From: Agelaius tricolor
Taxonomy: Eukaryota; Chordata; Aves; Passeriformes; Icteridae
DNA: 64,000 nucleotides
NCBI GenBank assembly: GCA_023055355.1
Contig: JALJCS010000051.1
Location: 124,001 to 188,000 of the forward strand
Direction: 5' to 3'
Positions 51,715-61,926 of the stretch are shown in pieces; within the stretch, counting starts at the first letter, position 1; each line of letters begins with the position of its first letter. Both the position numbers and the translations under genes were made by a program. The notes under the pieces were generated by a model. It was not told where the DNA came from and searched no databases. It was given only the letters and a program-made list of their open reading frames with translations.

Positions 51715-54700
51715 GTGAGTGGCAGAGCTGGGCCGCAGGGTTGGTGCCTGCAGCCAGCTTGGCAACATCGCATCCCATCCCATCCCATCCCATCCCATCC
51801 CATCCCATCCCATCCCATCCCATCCCATCCCATCCCATCCCATCATCTCCTGGGCATGTTCCCATGTACAGAATGGAACAGAGATGAAGAAGACATGGAG
51901 CAGAGACCCCCAAGAGTGCCCAAGCTGGCCTGGGTGGAGGAGGAGGAAGAAGGCCCTGGAGCTGCCCCAGCACAGGAGACCGAGGAGGTGGTGCCGTTCC
52001 AGCCACCGCAGGAGGGTGAGTGGCAGAGCTGGGCCACAGGGTTGGCATCTGCAGCCAGCTTGACCCCATGCCATGCTATGCCATGCCATGCCATGCCATG
52101 CCATGCCATGCCATGCCATGCCATGCCATCCTATCCCCTGGGGAAATGCCCATGGACAGGACGGAAGAGGGCCTGGTCAGACACCCTGCAGTGGCCGCGC
52201 TCCATCCCCTGGGCCATCCCGGGGCTCTCCCTGCCTGGGCAGCGCAGGGCTGGCCTGTGTTCTCCGGCCTCTCCCGCAGCCCCTCAGCTCTGGCTGCTCT
52301 CGCTCTTTGCCAGATGCAGCCCTGGAGTGCACACAAGAGCAGGAATCCAGCCGTGGCCGCTTCCGCAGCACAGCGCAGGTACCTGCAGCCACCCCCACCT
52401 GGGCTGGGCCTGCTGTCCCTGCTCAGCCCAGCACCGTGTGTGCAGCACTCCATGCAACATCCCCGGCTTCCTGCCCTTCTCCTACAGTTCATCTGCAAAT
52501 TCATCAAGAGAATGCAGGAGGAGGAGACCATCACCATGGGCACTGGGCTCAGACCATACTCGCCCATCTTCAAAACCAAGCCCAGTGCTGCCTTCCTGTG
52601 TCTGCTTGTAGAGGATGGTTTTTACTATCCAAACCAAGTAAGCAGCCTGTGGGCAGGGTTTGATCCTCCCAGGAATTGCTTGGCCTCCCAAGCCACGCAT
52701 GCTGGTTGCTGTGAGCCTTTGAGGCCACATGGCAGTGCGCGGGGAAGGGAAGCACTTCTCTGGGCAAGCTGGGAACATTGCTCCCCCTGGCAGCTTCCCA
52801 AGTCTCCCTGTGCCTTCTCCAGGTGCCCGCCATGGTGAGGTTCATCCACCAGTGGCTCGTGGCCAATGATTGTGCTGAAGCCAGGCTGGACGAGGCCCTG
52901 CTGGATCTCACAGAAGCACAGCCAGATGACGTAGTCCTGACGCTGCTGCGTGTGGCCCCGTCCTGTGACAGGTATGGGGCCCACCTGCCCAGAGGGCTCA
53001 GGCCGACCCAGCCCATCAGCCTGTACAGCCTGCCGCAGGTGTCTGAGCAACAGAGACTTCCAGGGCCCTCTGGCTGCTGCCTTTCCCAGCCCTGGCACGT
53101 CAGCCCCTGAGCCTGCTGCCATGCTCCCTCCCTGCCCCTCAGGGCTCTGTCCCCACAGGCCTGGGCTGCCTGGCTGCTGCTGGCCAGGGCCAGTGGGCAG
53201 AGGCAGAGCTGGCAGCCAGCTCAGCTCCCCACACTGCTGTGGCTGAGACCCCCCTGAGACAGAGCTCTGACTCCCCAGAGCTGCCATGGCCATGTGGAAG
53301 ACCATCATGGGCTCAGCCAGGACTGCCGAGCTGGCACAGCTGATCCTCCTGGATGTGCTGGGGAGCTGGCCAGTGCACAGCACGTGCACCTCCGATGGGG
53401 ACCAAACGGCTGTCTTTAACCTGGCTGTGAGTTTCTGCAAGTGGCCTTTGCTGGCCCCAAGGCCGCCTCTCCAGCAGCTCTCCATCCTCCTTCCCCCACT
53501 GCATCTGCCTGCCTCAGGCGCTGGCCTGAAACCTGGCCCAGGGGCAGCTTCAGGCCCAGCAGGCCCCGTGCTCCCCCTGCCAAGGTCTCTGTGGGCCTCT
53601 CCCTGCCACGCTCGGGCCCTGCCACACGGACGCCTGGGCACTGAGCGCTGTCTCGGGGGCCTTTGTCCCTTGCAGGCAACCGTGGTGATGTGGAAGATCC
53701 TGCAGGTGCCCTGTCTGCCACGGATATTGAAGGTGTATTTCCCCCGCCTATTTGTGCATCTGCTCTTCCAAGTGTTCTCCAGCACCTTGGAGATGCCAGA
53801 GGAGGTCGATGCCTTCTGGAAGCGATGCCAGCAAGAGCACGGCCTTGCCACCAGCCCCAACAGGTGCTGCATCCCACTCCTCCTGTCCCTGCCACGTGGC
53901 CTGCCAAGGAGCCAGTGCTGCCAGCGTCACCTGGCCTTTGCTGTGCACACAGGTTTGCAGTGCGCACCCTGAAGTCCCTGCTCTGCCTTCTCCGCTGTGA
54001 GGATGTGGTGGTGGCAATGGAACGCAGGTGTGGCTGGGACACGCTGCTCTCTCTTGACACCCACCACTTTGTCGTGGCTCTGCTGGCCAGGTGAGAGCCC
54101 CTTCTCCCCACTGCCTCTGACATTTGTGCTCTGTGCCCGGGGTGTCCTGCAAAACATGGTCATGGCCAGAGGGCCTTGTCACTGGGGGACAGCCAAGCAG
54201 ACTGGAAAAGGCTGGGAGAGGAGGGTGCCCATGAGAAAGCAACTCCCGAGTGGCCCAGGTCCCCTTGCTGGAAGGGTGGTGGGGAAAGATGAGAACTCTG
54301 TGAGTCACTCCTAGGAGAGATTTGCCCCACTGGCTCAGGGTCTTGTTTCCGTTTTCCTCTTTTTAGAGAAATTTCTCATTCAGCCCTACACTTTTGTTCC
54401 GGGATTGCATTCTACCTGCTCACCATGCTCGGCCAAGAGATGCCATACTGGGATTTCCCTGCCCTGGCATTCCTTGTGGAGGTGAGCCTCAAGGCCAGTG
54501 CTGCCTCCCATCTCTCTGCCCTCTTGTAGGCACAGCTGCCAGAACGGTGCCCGTGCCCTGTGCTGCTGCCTGGGCCCAGCCCTGTGCGGCTCCAGGCTCC
54601 TGCCGGCCGGCTCCCTGTCACTGCCCTGTGCCTTTCAGGTCCTCGAGTGCCTGGACTTGAGGGAATGCAGTGACAGTGTTCTGCAGATCATGGCACAGAA

Positions 54701-56990
54701 CCTGCAGAGCCAGCACAGGGCCAGGCGTTACTTGGCACTCAGAGGCCTGGTAGTGCTGGGCAAGAATCCCTTGATGGTGAGAAGGGGGCAGTGGCTGAAG
54801 CCATGCAGGCAGCGTGGGGCCGGGCAAGGCAGTCGCTTGGCCTTGCCTGGGCTTGGGGCCCTGGGGCAGCTGCTCCCAGCTCTCCTGCCTCCCGCTTCAG
54901 CGGCCCCAGTGCTTTGGGATAGGCCTTTGGCCTCTGGGCCCTGCGGCAGCAGACTGGCCTTTCACAAACTCGTGTTCTGCACAGGCTGAAAAAATGGGGA
55001 GCCTGACCCAAAGTCTTGTGGAGCTCCTGCAGGAAAATGATAGCCACATGATCAGGATGACCATTCTTCTACTGCGATATTTGCTCCTGGATATTGGGGG
55101 TGCCCCAATAGCCACCCCCATTGCCCTGCAGCTGGCTGAGGCGCTCCTGCCACTCTTTGACCACGTAAGGCTCTGTGCCCACAGCCACGGCCGCCGGCTG
55201 CTGCCCGCAGACTTGGTGCCCTGTGCAGATGCAGGCCTGTGCTCTGGGAGGCCTGAAGCAGCTGATGCTGAGGTCTTTTGCCCTTCCTCTCCTACAGGAT
55301 GATATCTGGGTGCAGCTGAGCTCCATGTGTGTCTTTCAAGAGATGCTGGACTTTTTAAGAGAAGATGGAAGAAAGGCCTTGAAGTCCCACGTTCGCCAGA
55401 GCCTGGTCCCACTCTACGTCCACTGCCATGATGAGAATCAGATTGTTGCTGAGGTGAGGACCTGTGGCCACCTGCTGTCCCCCTGGCAGGGGACTGGGCT
55501 GCCTCCTGCCCTGGCACCTTGCGGGCTGCAGCCTCCTCCAGGCTGTGGCACTGGGATGCTCCCGTGCCCTGGCCTGTGGGGCCAAGACCGCGTCTCTGCT
55601 GCTCTCCAGGCCTCCCGGGAAACGCTGCATTCTGCAGCCGGATTCCTGAAGAGGCGGAATCTCGAACAAATGCTCCAGGTGGATCAGACATGGAGGTTTG
55701 GCGAATGCTTGGTAAGAGAAGCCGAGAACGCCCAGGCTCGGCCTGGAGAAGGCCCCTGAGGGCGGTGCTCAGTGTGCGGGGCCGGGCAGCTGTGCCCCTG
55801 CCCGCTGCTGCAGCCAGAGGCCGCGGGGGCTCTTCTCCAGGCTCCCGTGGGCCCGAGCCGGGTGCCCATGGAGCCCCGGCCCGGCGGGGCTGCGGGCCGT
55901 CGCCGCGGCTCCCCGGGCAGCAGCCGGCCCTCTGCCCCCTGCCCTCGGGAGCCCTTGGCCAGCGGCTGCTGTGGCCGCGCCTCAGGGCTGTGCGGGCAGG
56001 GGAGGCCGGGGCTGGGCGTAGGCAGCGCCCGGCCCAGGGGCTGAGCCCGCGCCAGCCCTTCCCTTCTGCCGCTCTCTGCAGCTGGCTGAGGACAGGAGCC
56101 GAGCGGCCGAGCACCTGCGCCGGGCCCTGCGCTACCTGCAGAGCCCACAGGAGCCCCTGCGAGAGGCGGCCATCAGGTTCATGGGTGAGCCACGAGCCCG
56201 GGCTCCCTCCCCGGCCCGCCGCAGCTCGGCCCCGGCCCCGCCTGCTGCCCCGGCAGCGCCAGCCGGGCCCGGCGCCGTGGAGCCCCGCCTGGGCTGGGCA
56301 TTGCTGCTGCCGCCCTCTGGCAGCCGTGCCCTGGGGCGGCAGCGTGCGCCAAGGGCCGGGCTGAGCCCTGCCGGGCCAGCAGCCCGTGTGGCCACAGCGC
56401 CGGCAGCGCCGCTGGCAGGGAGCTGTGCCGCTGGCGCCGTGACAGGCTCTCTGTTCACAGGCATGGCCGGGCGGCACCTGAGGGGGCAGCAGCAAGAGCT
56501 GCAGCTGATCTGCACTGGTGAGTGAGGCCAGCGGGCTGGCAGCGGGGGCTGCCGGGGTTAGAGCTGCAAGCCCTGCCCCGGCTGCGGAGGGCTCTGCTCC
56601 TGGGGGTAGAGCACACTGAGATTTCAGGGCCACGTGGGCCAGTGGTGGCCAGCAGCTTCGGGCTGATCCCCTTGCTCCCTGCTCCCTCCTGGCCATGGCA
56701 AGAGCCGGCTGCGATGGCCCTGGCAGGGGGCTCTCCTCGGCTCCCCGCAGAGCCGGCATCTGACCATGGCTCTGCTCCTCTCTCTTGCAGCCCTGGAACG
56801 CCTGACGGAGGACATGAGCAGTGCCGTGTCAGAGCTGGCACTTGAAACACTGCATGTCCTCCGAGCAACAGCCAGTGGGCGATCTTCCATCTTCCAGAGG
56901 CTGCAGGACCAGCTGCACAGGGCATGGATCACTCGGCCTCGTCTGTCACGGCTCGGCTGGCTGCACTGCTGGAGCTCTGAGGACAGCTGA
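51594..56990 (+). CDS. Maestro HEAT-like repeat (MROH) family gene, 16 exons, 717 codons
   Basis: MROH proteins are alpha-helical HEAT-repeat scaffolds of poorly known function, strongly multiplied in songbirds. Exons: 51594-51714, 51872-52015, 52314-52378, 52488-52637, 52823-52971, 53279-53426, 53676-53863, 53953-54090, 54367-54481, 54639-54776, 54985-55164, 55298-55453, 55610-55711, 56082-56184, 56461-56517, 56791-56990. All introns are GT-AG and all phases agree; the sum is 2154 bases with the only in-frame stop at 56988. The N-terminus is acidic ([20 protein letters not shown]) and encoded twice. From residue about 111 the family pattern follows: [105 protein letters not shown] and [18 protein letters not shown]. 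The start Met is chosen because the repeated exon begins there; upstream non-coding exons are possible. No disabling change seen. Confidence 0.88.
51766..51845. repeat. (CATCC)14 pentamer array after exon 1a
   Basis: CATCG, fourteen perfect CATCC units (51771-51840), then CATCA. It begins five bases after CAGCCAGCTT. Confidence 0.98.
51872..52015 (+). CDS. MROH exon 1b (tandem duplicate)
   Basis: Residues 41-89, phase 1-1, length 144, so it can be included or skipped without a frame change. After acceptor CATGTACAG it reads [20 protein letters not shown] and the same acidic run, ending [10 protein letters not shown]. Donor GAGG|GTGAGT. Confidence 0.7.
52067..52136. repeat. (CATGC)n pentamer array after exon 1b
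   Basis: About twelve CATGC/TATGC units followed by CATCC and TATCC. It also begins five bases after CAGCCAGCTT, the same place as the first array. Confidence 0.97.
52314..52378 (+). CDS. MROH exon 2
   Basis: Residues 89-110, phase 1 to phase 0: [20 protein letters not shown]. Acceptor TTTGCCAG, donor CAG|GTACCT. Confidence 0.8.
52488..52637 (+). CDS. MROH exon 3
   Basis: Residues 111-160, phase 0-0: [20 protein letters not shown], then [20 protein letters not shown] and YYPNQ. Acceptor CTCCTACAG, donor CAA|GTAAGC. Confidence 0.82.
52823..52971 (+). CDS. MROH exon 4
   Basis: Residues 161-210, phase 0 to phase 2: [20 protein letters not shown], then [20 protein letters not shown]. Helical HEAT-type pair. 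Confidence 0.87.
53279..53426 (+). CDS. MROH exon 5
   Basis: Residues 210-259, phase 2 to phase 0: [34 protein letters not shown] and [13 protein letters not shown]. Confidence 0.87.
53676..53863 (+). CDS. MROH exon 6
   Basis: Residues 260-322, phase 0 to phase 2: [40 protein letters not shown] and [20 protein letters not shown]. The most family-typical exon. Confidence 0.9.
53953..54090 (+). CDS. MROH exon 7
   Basis: Residues 322-368, phase 2-2: [20 protein letters not shown], then [19 protein letters not shown]. Confidence 0.9.
54367..54481 (+). CDS. MROH exon 8
   Basis: Residues 368-406, phase 2 to phase 0: [20 protein letters not shown], then [11 protein letters not shown]. Acceptor CTCTTTTTAG. 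Confidence 0.87.
54639..54776 (+). CDS. MROH exon 9
   Basis: Residues 407-452, phase 0-0: [20 protein letters not shown] and [17 protein letters not shown]. Confidence 0.9.
54985..55164 (+). CDS. MROH exon 10
   Basis: Residues 453-512, phase 0-0: [20 protein letters not shown], then [12 protein letters not shown] and [14 protein letters not shown]. Confidence 0.9.
55298..55453 (+). CDS. MROH exon 11
   Basis: Residues 513-564, phase 0-0: [20 protein letters not shown], then [20 protein letters not shown]. Confidence 0.9.
55610..55711 (+). CDS. MROH exon 12
   Basis: Residues 565-598, phase 0-0: [20 protein letters not shown] and [10 protein letters not shown]. Confidence 0.9.
55760..56460. 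other. CpG-dense segment spanning introns 12-14
   Basis: CG dinucleotides are frequent here (for example CCGCGGGGGC, GGCCGTCGCCGCGG, GCGCCCGGCCC), far more than in the other introns. It covers intron 12, exon 13 and intron 13. It could be a CpG island or unmethylated GC-rich intron; no counting was done. Confidence 0.5.
56082..56184 (+). CDS. MROH exon 13
   Basis: Residues 599-633, phase 0 to phase 1: [20 protein letters not shown] and [14 protein letters not shown]. Confidence 0.9.
56461..56517 (+). CDS. MROH exon 14 (penultimate coding block)
   Basis: Residues 633-652, phase 1-1: [18 protein letters not shown]. Acceptor TGTTCACAG, donor CTG|GTGAGT. Matched by the fragment at 46786. Confidence 0.85.
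56791..56990 (+). CDS. MROH exon 15 (last exon) with a divergent C-terminus
   Basis: Residues 652-717 and [23 protein letters not shown], then [17 protein letters not shown] and a Trp/Arg-rich end ([20 protein letters not shown]). The end differs from the GSEEPVTL-type C-terminus of the nearby fragment. Confidence 0.82.
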
Positions 56991-56999
56991 TCCGGGAGG

Positions 57000-57890
57000 C
57001 TCTCTTTGCTGGGGCAGCCTGAGCCAGTGGGGATTTTTACTTTTCTTTAAGATTTTTCTTGTCTTCCATTCTATTTTTTACCCTATGTAAATATATACCA
57101 TGTTATAATATACACACTCTCAGGAGATTTTCTTTGCTGCCCAGGGTTCATAGGGCATAGGGAAAGTGGAGAAAAGCCTGCTTCTACTTAGCATGCTGCC
57201 CATGCATGCAGTGCTGCAGGGAAAATGGCCAGAAGCCCCTTGGCCTGTGGTGGCTCTGCTGAAGCCTTTGTGCTGCCCACAGAGCGGCTGGGCCGGGGCC
57301 GGAGCTGCGGGGATCCCTGCCAGAGCGGTGCCTGGAGATGGCCACAAGCCCTGTGCCAGGCAGGAAGCGCCATCCGTGCCCTCCTGCCCGTCTGCTGCTG
57401 CCTGCCTTGCTGAGGGCTCCCAGGTGCCTCTGGCTGGGGCTGCTCTGGAGCTGCTGTGGGGCTGCGGCGCCGCTGCCGGGCAGCTTGGCCGGGCTGGGGC
57501 AGGGCCTGAGGGGCTGGGGCGCTGGCAAGCCCTGAGCAATGGGGCTGTCAGAGGCCACAAGCAGCCCCCTGGCAGCCGCCTTCTTCCTGCCAGAGTTGAC
57601 TTGCAAGACAGATCCCGGGCACTCTGCAACTAACAGCATCAGTGTTGTTGGAAAGCCAAATGCAGGGAAATGTCAGATCTTTGGTCTTGTCAGCAAAGCT
57701 CAGAATTAAACACAGCATTTGATCTGAGACCTTGGAAAGGGCTTCCGATCTCAGGTGCTAGAAGCCAGAATGCGGATTTCTAGTTTCTAGCAGAGACACG
57801 GGGAGGAAAGTTGAAGTGGAGGAATGTTTAGAGTTTTAGAGTTCCAGATCTAGAAAAAATCCAAGGAGTTACAACAGTAAACAAGAAGTT
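57000..57890. other. 3' flank of the MROH gene
   Basis: An AT-rich 3'-UTR-like stretch (57.03-57.12 kb, ATGTAAATATATACC, ATAATATAC) without a canonical AATAAA, followed by a GC-rich stretch to 57.6 kb with stop-poor frames on both strands. No gene supported. Confidence 0.5.
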
Positions 57891-58600
57891 TAGGATGCAG
57901 TGCTGTAGGTTTGTTGCATCATGGCATGATTGGCTAAGGAAGCCACCACTGTAGCATGATGTGGGAAGCCAGGAAATTCCTCGGGCTGCCCTGCAGGACT
58001 CGAGACCCTGTCAGAGGGCTCAGAGACCTTGGCACAGAGCCCAAGACCCCTGTGCCTTTGATTTAGCCCTTGGAAAAAACAATTCCCAACCTTGTATGAA
58101 GAATGACAAGCCACCAAATGAAAGGGAATTTATCACAGAGTGGAAAAACAGATTTTGGGGCTTTTTAGAATGGGGCTTCAGGGGACAAGATGGAGGAATC
58201 TGGGCATGTCCAGCCTTTCTCCTTCTTCTTCTTGGCCTCCATCTTCTGCTGTGATATTGGCACTTTTAGATTGGTTACGAGTAGAAGCTCACTGTCTAAC
58301 GTAGATGATAGGTATGGGAAAGTAATTGTAAATATTTTACAGGGAGTTGTTTTTAGTATAAAAAGATAACACCGCCCCGGGGGAGGCAGAGTGCCTTAGA
58401 CTGTCTTGCTGAGCAGACCTCGTCAGGACAGGAGAAAGAATTTTATAGATAAGATACAAGAAACAACCTTGAGACCGAGAAATGAAGAGCTCTTACTCCT
58501 TCTTCGACCACCGGGCTGGGAAAAGAGACTTTCTAACTTATCTCGGGGTCACTCTGAGCAGCTAGAGACCCCGAGAGCATGAGTCCCTAAGAGGAAATAT
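57890..58600 (+). mobile_element. LTR, sense, probable avian ERVK type, solo
   Basis: Contains a TATA box (GTATAAAAAG at 58356), then AACACCGCCCCGGGGG and AGAAACAACCTTGAGACCGAG, the U3/R/U5 order of a songbird ERV LTR I recognise. The usual AATAAA near R is degenerate. No coding body follows. The borders are approximate. Confidence 0.65.
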
Positions 58601-59493
58601 TGAAGGATTGGGTGCAAAACATAAATATCCTTGTTGGCCGTGTCTTCTTGGCCAAGAAATCCTTCAAAGCTCTTGGAACTACAAGTCTTGCGGCCCTGTG
58701 AGCCATGCGGTGGAGATGGGAGCCAAACTCACCCTTCCTGTCTATGTAGAAGAGAAGAAAAAGCAATGGCATCATCTAAAAAATTCAGAGGTCTGCTCTC
58801 TAGCTCATTCCAAACTCCTTCAACTCGCCCAAAGTGGGATTTAGCTACAAACACATGACAAGGACTTTTAGGGCTGGCTCTTTGACTCCAGAGCGGCTGC
58901 TTTAGAATCTTTCCCATAACCCTGTGTAGTTGTGTGCCAGCAAGGTCTCCTTTGAAGAAACGTTCCCAACTGACTTGCATGGAGGTTTGTTTGAAGGGTG
59001 TTTGAGGGGAAAGGCTCCCAGCAGAGGTCTGGGCTTTGGCCTAGCTGTGTCCCCTGCTGATTGTGAAGTGTGCCATCAGCTGCAGGGCTTTCTGGGCTAA
59101 AAATACCATCAAGTCACTTGGACTTGCTCATTTTGGCCTCTAAAAGCTGGACCCACTTTCGGGGCAAATTTGGAGACCTCATCTATGGGTGGATGGAGCA
59201 CCTAGGATTTTCCCAATTGCTGGGAATGGTTCTCCAGGTCCCTGGAGTATCCAGGGCCCTGGTAAGTTCCAGCACCACACATGTCTTGGCAATGAGAAGC
59301 AGAGGAAGCCAGACCTTTTTGTGCTGCCTGTGTCACTGCACCGGGGCCATGGGATGGGCACACACAGCCCTTGTGCTGGAGCTGAGCTGCTGTGCCCAGC
59401 ACTGGTGGCTGCCATCCAAGCTGGTTTTGCTTGTCCTGGTTCCCTGACAGCTGGGGCCCTGGGCAGAGCCCTGAGAGCCTGGTCTCCCCCCAG
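58601..59493. other. Unassigned interval
   Basis: No exon or repeat recognised. It ends in a pyrimidine tract and acceptor (GGTCTCCCCCCAG) at 59493, just before the PIM-like fragment. Confidence 0.5.
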
Positions 59494-59534
59494 GGAAGGA
59501 GCAGGAGCACCTGGAGAAGCTGTACCGGGTGGGG

Positions 59535-59572
<38 letters not shown>

Positions 59573-59720
59573 GACAGCCAGGATGACATCAAGGATGACA
59601 AGCTCTTCCTCAGCCTGGCCACTGGAGGCTGAAGGTGATGGACTTTGATTCTGGCACCTTCTTCAAAGCCAGCCTCCACAGGGAATTTGCAGATGAGTCC
59701 CCAGCTGGGGAAATTCTGCC
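59494..59720 (+). pseudogene. PIM-like serine/threonine kinase pseudogene fragment
   Basis: PIM kinases are small constitutively active Ser/Thr kinases, multiplied in songbirds. After an acceptor the frame reads KEQEHLEKLYRVGML, the segment just before the Gly-rich ATP loop. It is followed by eleven CTG codons instead of the N-lobe, then DDIKDDKLFLSLATGG, the catalytic-loop segment (family HRDIKxEN; His-Arg lost). A one-base deletion near 59629 shifts the frame, in which VMDFDSGTFFKASLHREFAD follows, the DFG/activation-loop segment with Asp in place of Gly. Most of the N-lobe and the C-lobe are gone, so it cannot be an active kinase. Confidence 0.75.
59538..59570. repeat. (CTG)11 trinucleotide repeat inside the PIM-like pseudogene
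   Basis: Eleven perfect CTG units, reading Leu in the kinase frame. Confidence 0.98.
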
Positions 59721-59904
59721 AGATTTGGGCATGGGCCAGCCTGGCTGGGAAGCAAAGGTTCCCCCTTTGCTGGGGCAGATGCAGCTCATCCTTCAGTCAC
59801 TGCCCAGCTGCTTTTTGGCAGGGCTGTGGGGATGGGCTGGGCTGGGTACAAAATGGGAGTGGGCTCCTGGCCCTGCCAACAGCCCCCAGCACCCACCGTG
59901 CCCC

Positions 59905-59939
59905 GGGCTGGGGCTGGGGCTGGGGCTGGGGCTGGGGCA
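59905..59939. repeat. (GGGGCT)n G-rich hexamer array
   Basis: Five to six GGGGCT units in a row on the plus strand, giving at least four runs of four guanines. G-quadruplex formation is possible. Confidence 0.95.
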
Positions 59940-61899
59940 GCCAGCCCGACACAAACAAAGCCCCATGGAGGGAGCAGAGGTGGGACTCCAGAACCTGTGC
60001 AGGGGCTGCTTTGCTGTGCAGGCAAGGAAGGGCTTGGGCTCCTCAGCTGCCCTTGTTTGCTTTGGGATCACTGTGATTTTGGGGGCAGTGCAGGGGGGAA
60101 GAGAGAAAGTGTGGGCTTCCCTCAGCCATGGCTGGGTTTTTCCCTACCATGTAGGAGTTGGGCCTTCCTCAAGGCCCTGACAGAGATAAGAGTTTTTCCC
60201 GTTTTTCTTGCTTTCCCTTTTTGCATCTAATCTCTTTTCAATAATGTGTTGTTTGTTTTTCCAGAGGAAGCGTTCTAGGTGGTCCAGTGTGGATGGGGAA
60301 GTGCTGGGGAGCTGATGTGGTGTGGATGGGCCTTGCCCTTGGAGAAGGCTGAGGCCATGGTTTGGGAGCAGATTTTCTTGAAGCCGTGGCTGGCGTGAGG
60401 TGGGTCCCTGTGTGCTTGGCAGGGTGGGATAAGAGCTTTTGGGAGATGGCAGCGAGCACAGGAGCATCCTGCTCTGGGCAGCTGCTGAGGGCTGGATGTG
60501 CCGTGGCTGGCTGCAGGCTGGGCACATGTCCTGCCCTCCTGCTCTGCTGCCAAAGGCAGCAGGGATGGGCAGCTCTGGCCACAGCTCTGGGCACAGCCAG
60601 CATGGCCTGGGCACCGCAGGCCTTGGCACAAGGGCACAGGAGCCCTCAGCTGACGGGCGGTTTCTGCTTTCTCTCCTTGCAGCCGGGCTCTGTGGCTGCT
60701 GAGGCTGCTCTGGGCTCTGCCAGGGCTCTGCTGGGCTCAGCCCTGGGCCCAGCTGGGCTGGCTCTGCCCTCACATTGCTCTGACAGCTCTGCATCAGACG
60801 AGCCCGTTGCGAGCACAGCGCCTGAGCTTTCTGCTTTGGCAGCTGAGTGAGACTCTGCTGCAGGCCCAGAGATTGCAGCTGGGGACACCCATCCAATTGG
60901 CAAGGACCCAAACTCTCCACAGTCCCAGCTGAACGCCTGCATCTCCCCAGGATGTTCTGTCTGTCCCACTCTTCCTTCTTGATTGGCTGGAATTGTGCAG
61001 TTGCACTTTCTTCCTCCTCTAGAAGTGCCACGAGTGGGCCAAAGCTGGTGAGTGGGCCGTGCTCCTGAGGCAGTGCAGTCTGGAGCTGGTGGATGGAGAA
61101 TTGCCCTTCTGCACTGCCAAACCAGAGCAAAAAGCTGTCAGTGGGACTTTGTGTCTTTAAGAAATCCCTGACAGTTTCAAAGGGACTGTGCAGCTCATTT
61201 CCAGGCTGAGAAGGAAGGGCATCTTCTAAAGGATTTGGGGTTTGACAGAGTTTCTATTCCCAGTCCTGCTTGGAGCTGGAAGGGCACAAAGCAATTTCCT
61301 CTTGCTTCGAGCACAATTTAAAATAGCAATGTTGGAAACAAAGCCCAAAACCTTTTAAAAGGCTGCTGAGGTCAGTAAGATGGATCCATTCCATCAGCAG
61401 ATTTACAATGTAAATAACTGAGTTCTTTTTTTTAAAAGATCATTTACCTCCTAATGCAAAGAATGTAACTTTGCATTTATGTTTTGTTTTTTTCACTAAC
61501 ATTATGTTATATTTTTTCACTAACACTTGGATTTTATTCTTATCTTCTACAATTTACCTATTCTTTTCCTTTTTCCTTTTTTTTCCTTTAAATTTAAAAC
61601 ATGTCCTATAAAAGGAATGTCCTTTGCTCCTGGTTCCCATGTGGAGCAGCTCCCTTCCTGCTGGCTGAGCTGCTCAGGCAGAGCCCGGCAGCTCCTGGCC
61701 CTGCAGGGCTGAGGCTTTTCCCCGTTGCTGGGCACAGACTGATGGAGCAGCACTGCTGAACACAGGCACACAGAGGGACCAGGAGCAGCTGCCTCTGCCC
61801 ACCTGAGGCTCCAAGGCCCAAACTCTGAGCAGCCAGGGCTGGAAGAGACTGGCAGCATCTGATCCCTGACTCTGGGCCAGGGCTGCACAAATGACCCCA

Positions 61900-61926
61900 C
61901 AGCAGCAGCAGCAGCAGCAGCAGCAG
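61900..61926. repeat. (CAG)9 trinucleotide repeat
   Basis: Nine perfect CAG units. No supported reading frame contains it. Confidence 0.97.

Noticed and set aside
51766..52136. CRISPR-like regular repeats
   Set aside because: They are contiguous pentamer microsatellites with no spacers, in a vertebrate gene.
52625..53872. 415-codon minus-strand frame
   Set aside because: Reverse of MROH exons 3-6 and their introns; no domain.
54897..56759. 620-codon minus-strand frame
   Set aside because: Lies opposite MROH exons and CpG-dense introns with consistent plus-strand splicing. A GC-rich shadow.
60144..61130. 328-codon minus-strand frame
   Set aside because: Gln/Pro/Ser-rich with no recognisable domain. 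It lies opposite GC-rich sequence, and nothing supports a promoter or splice sites.
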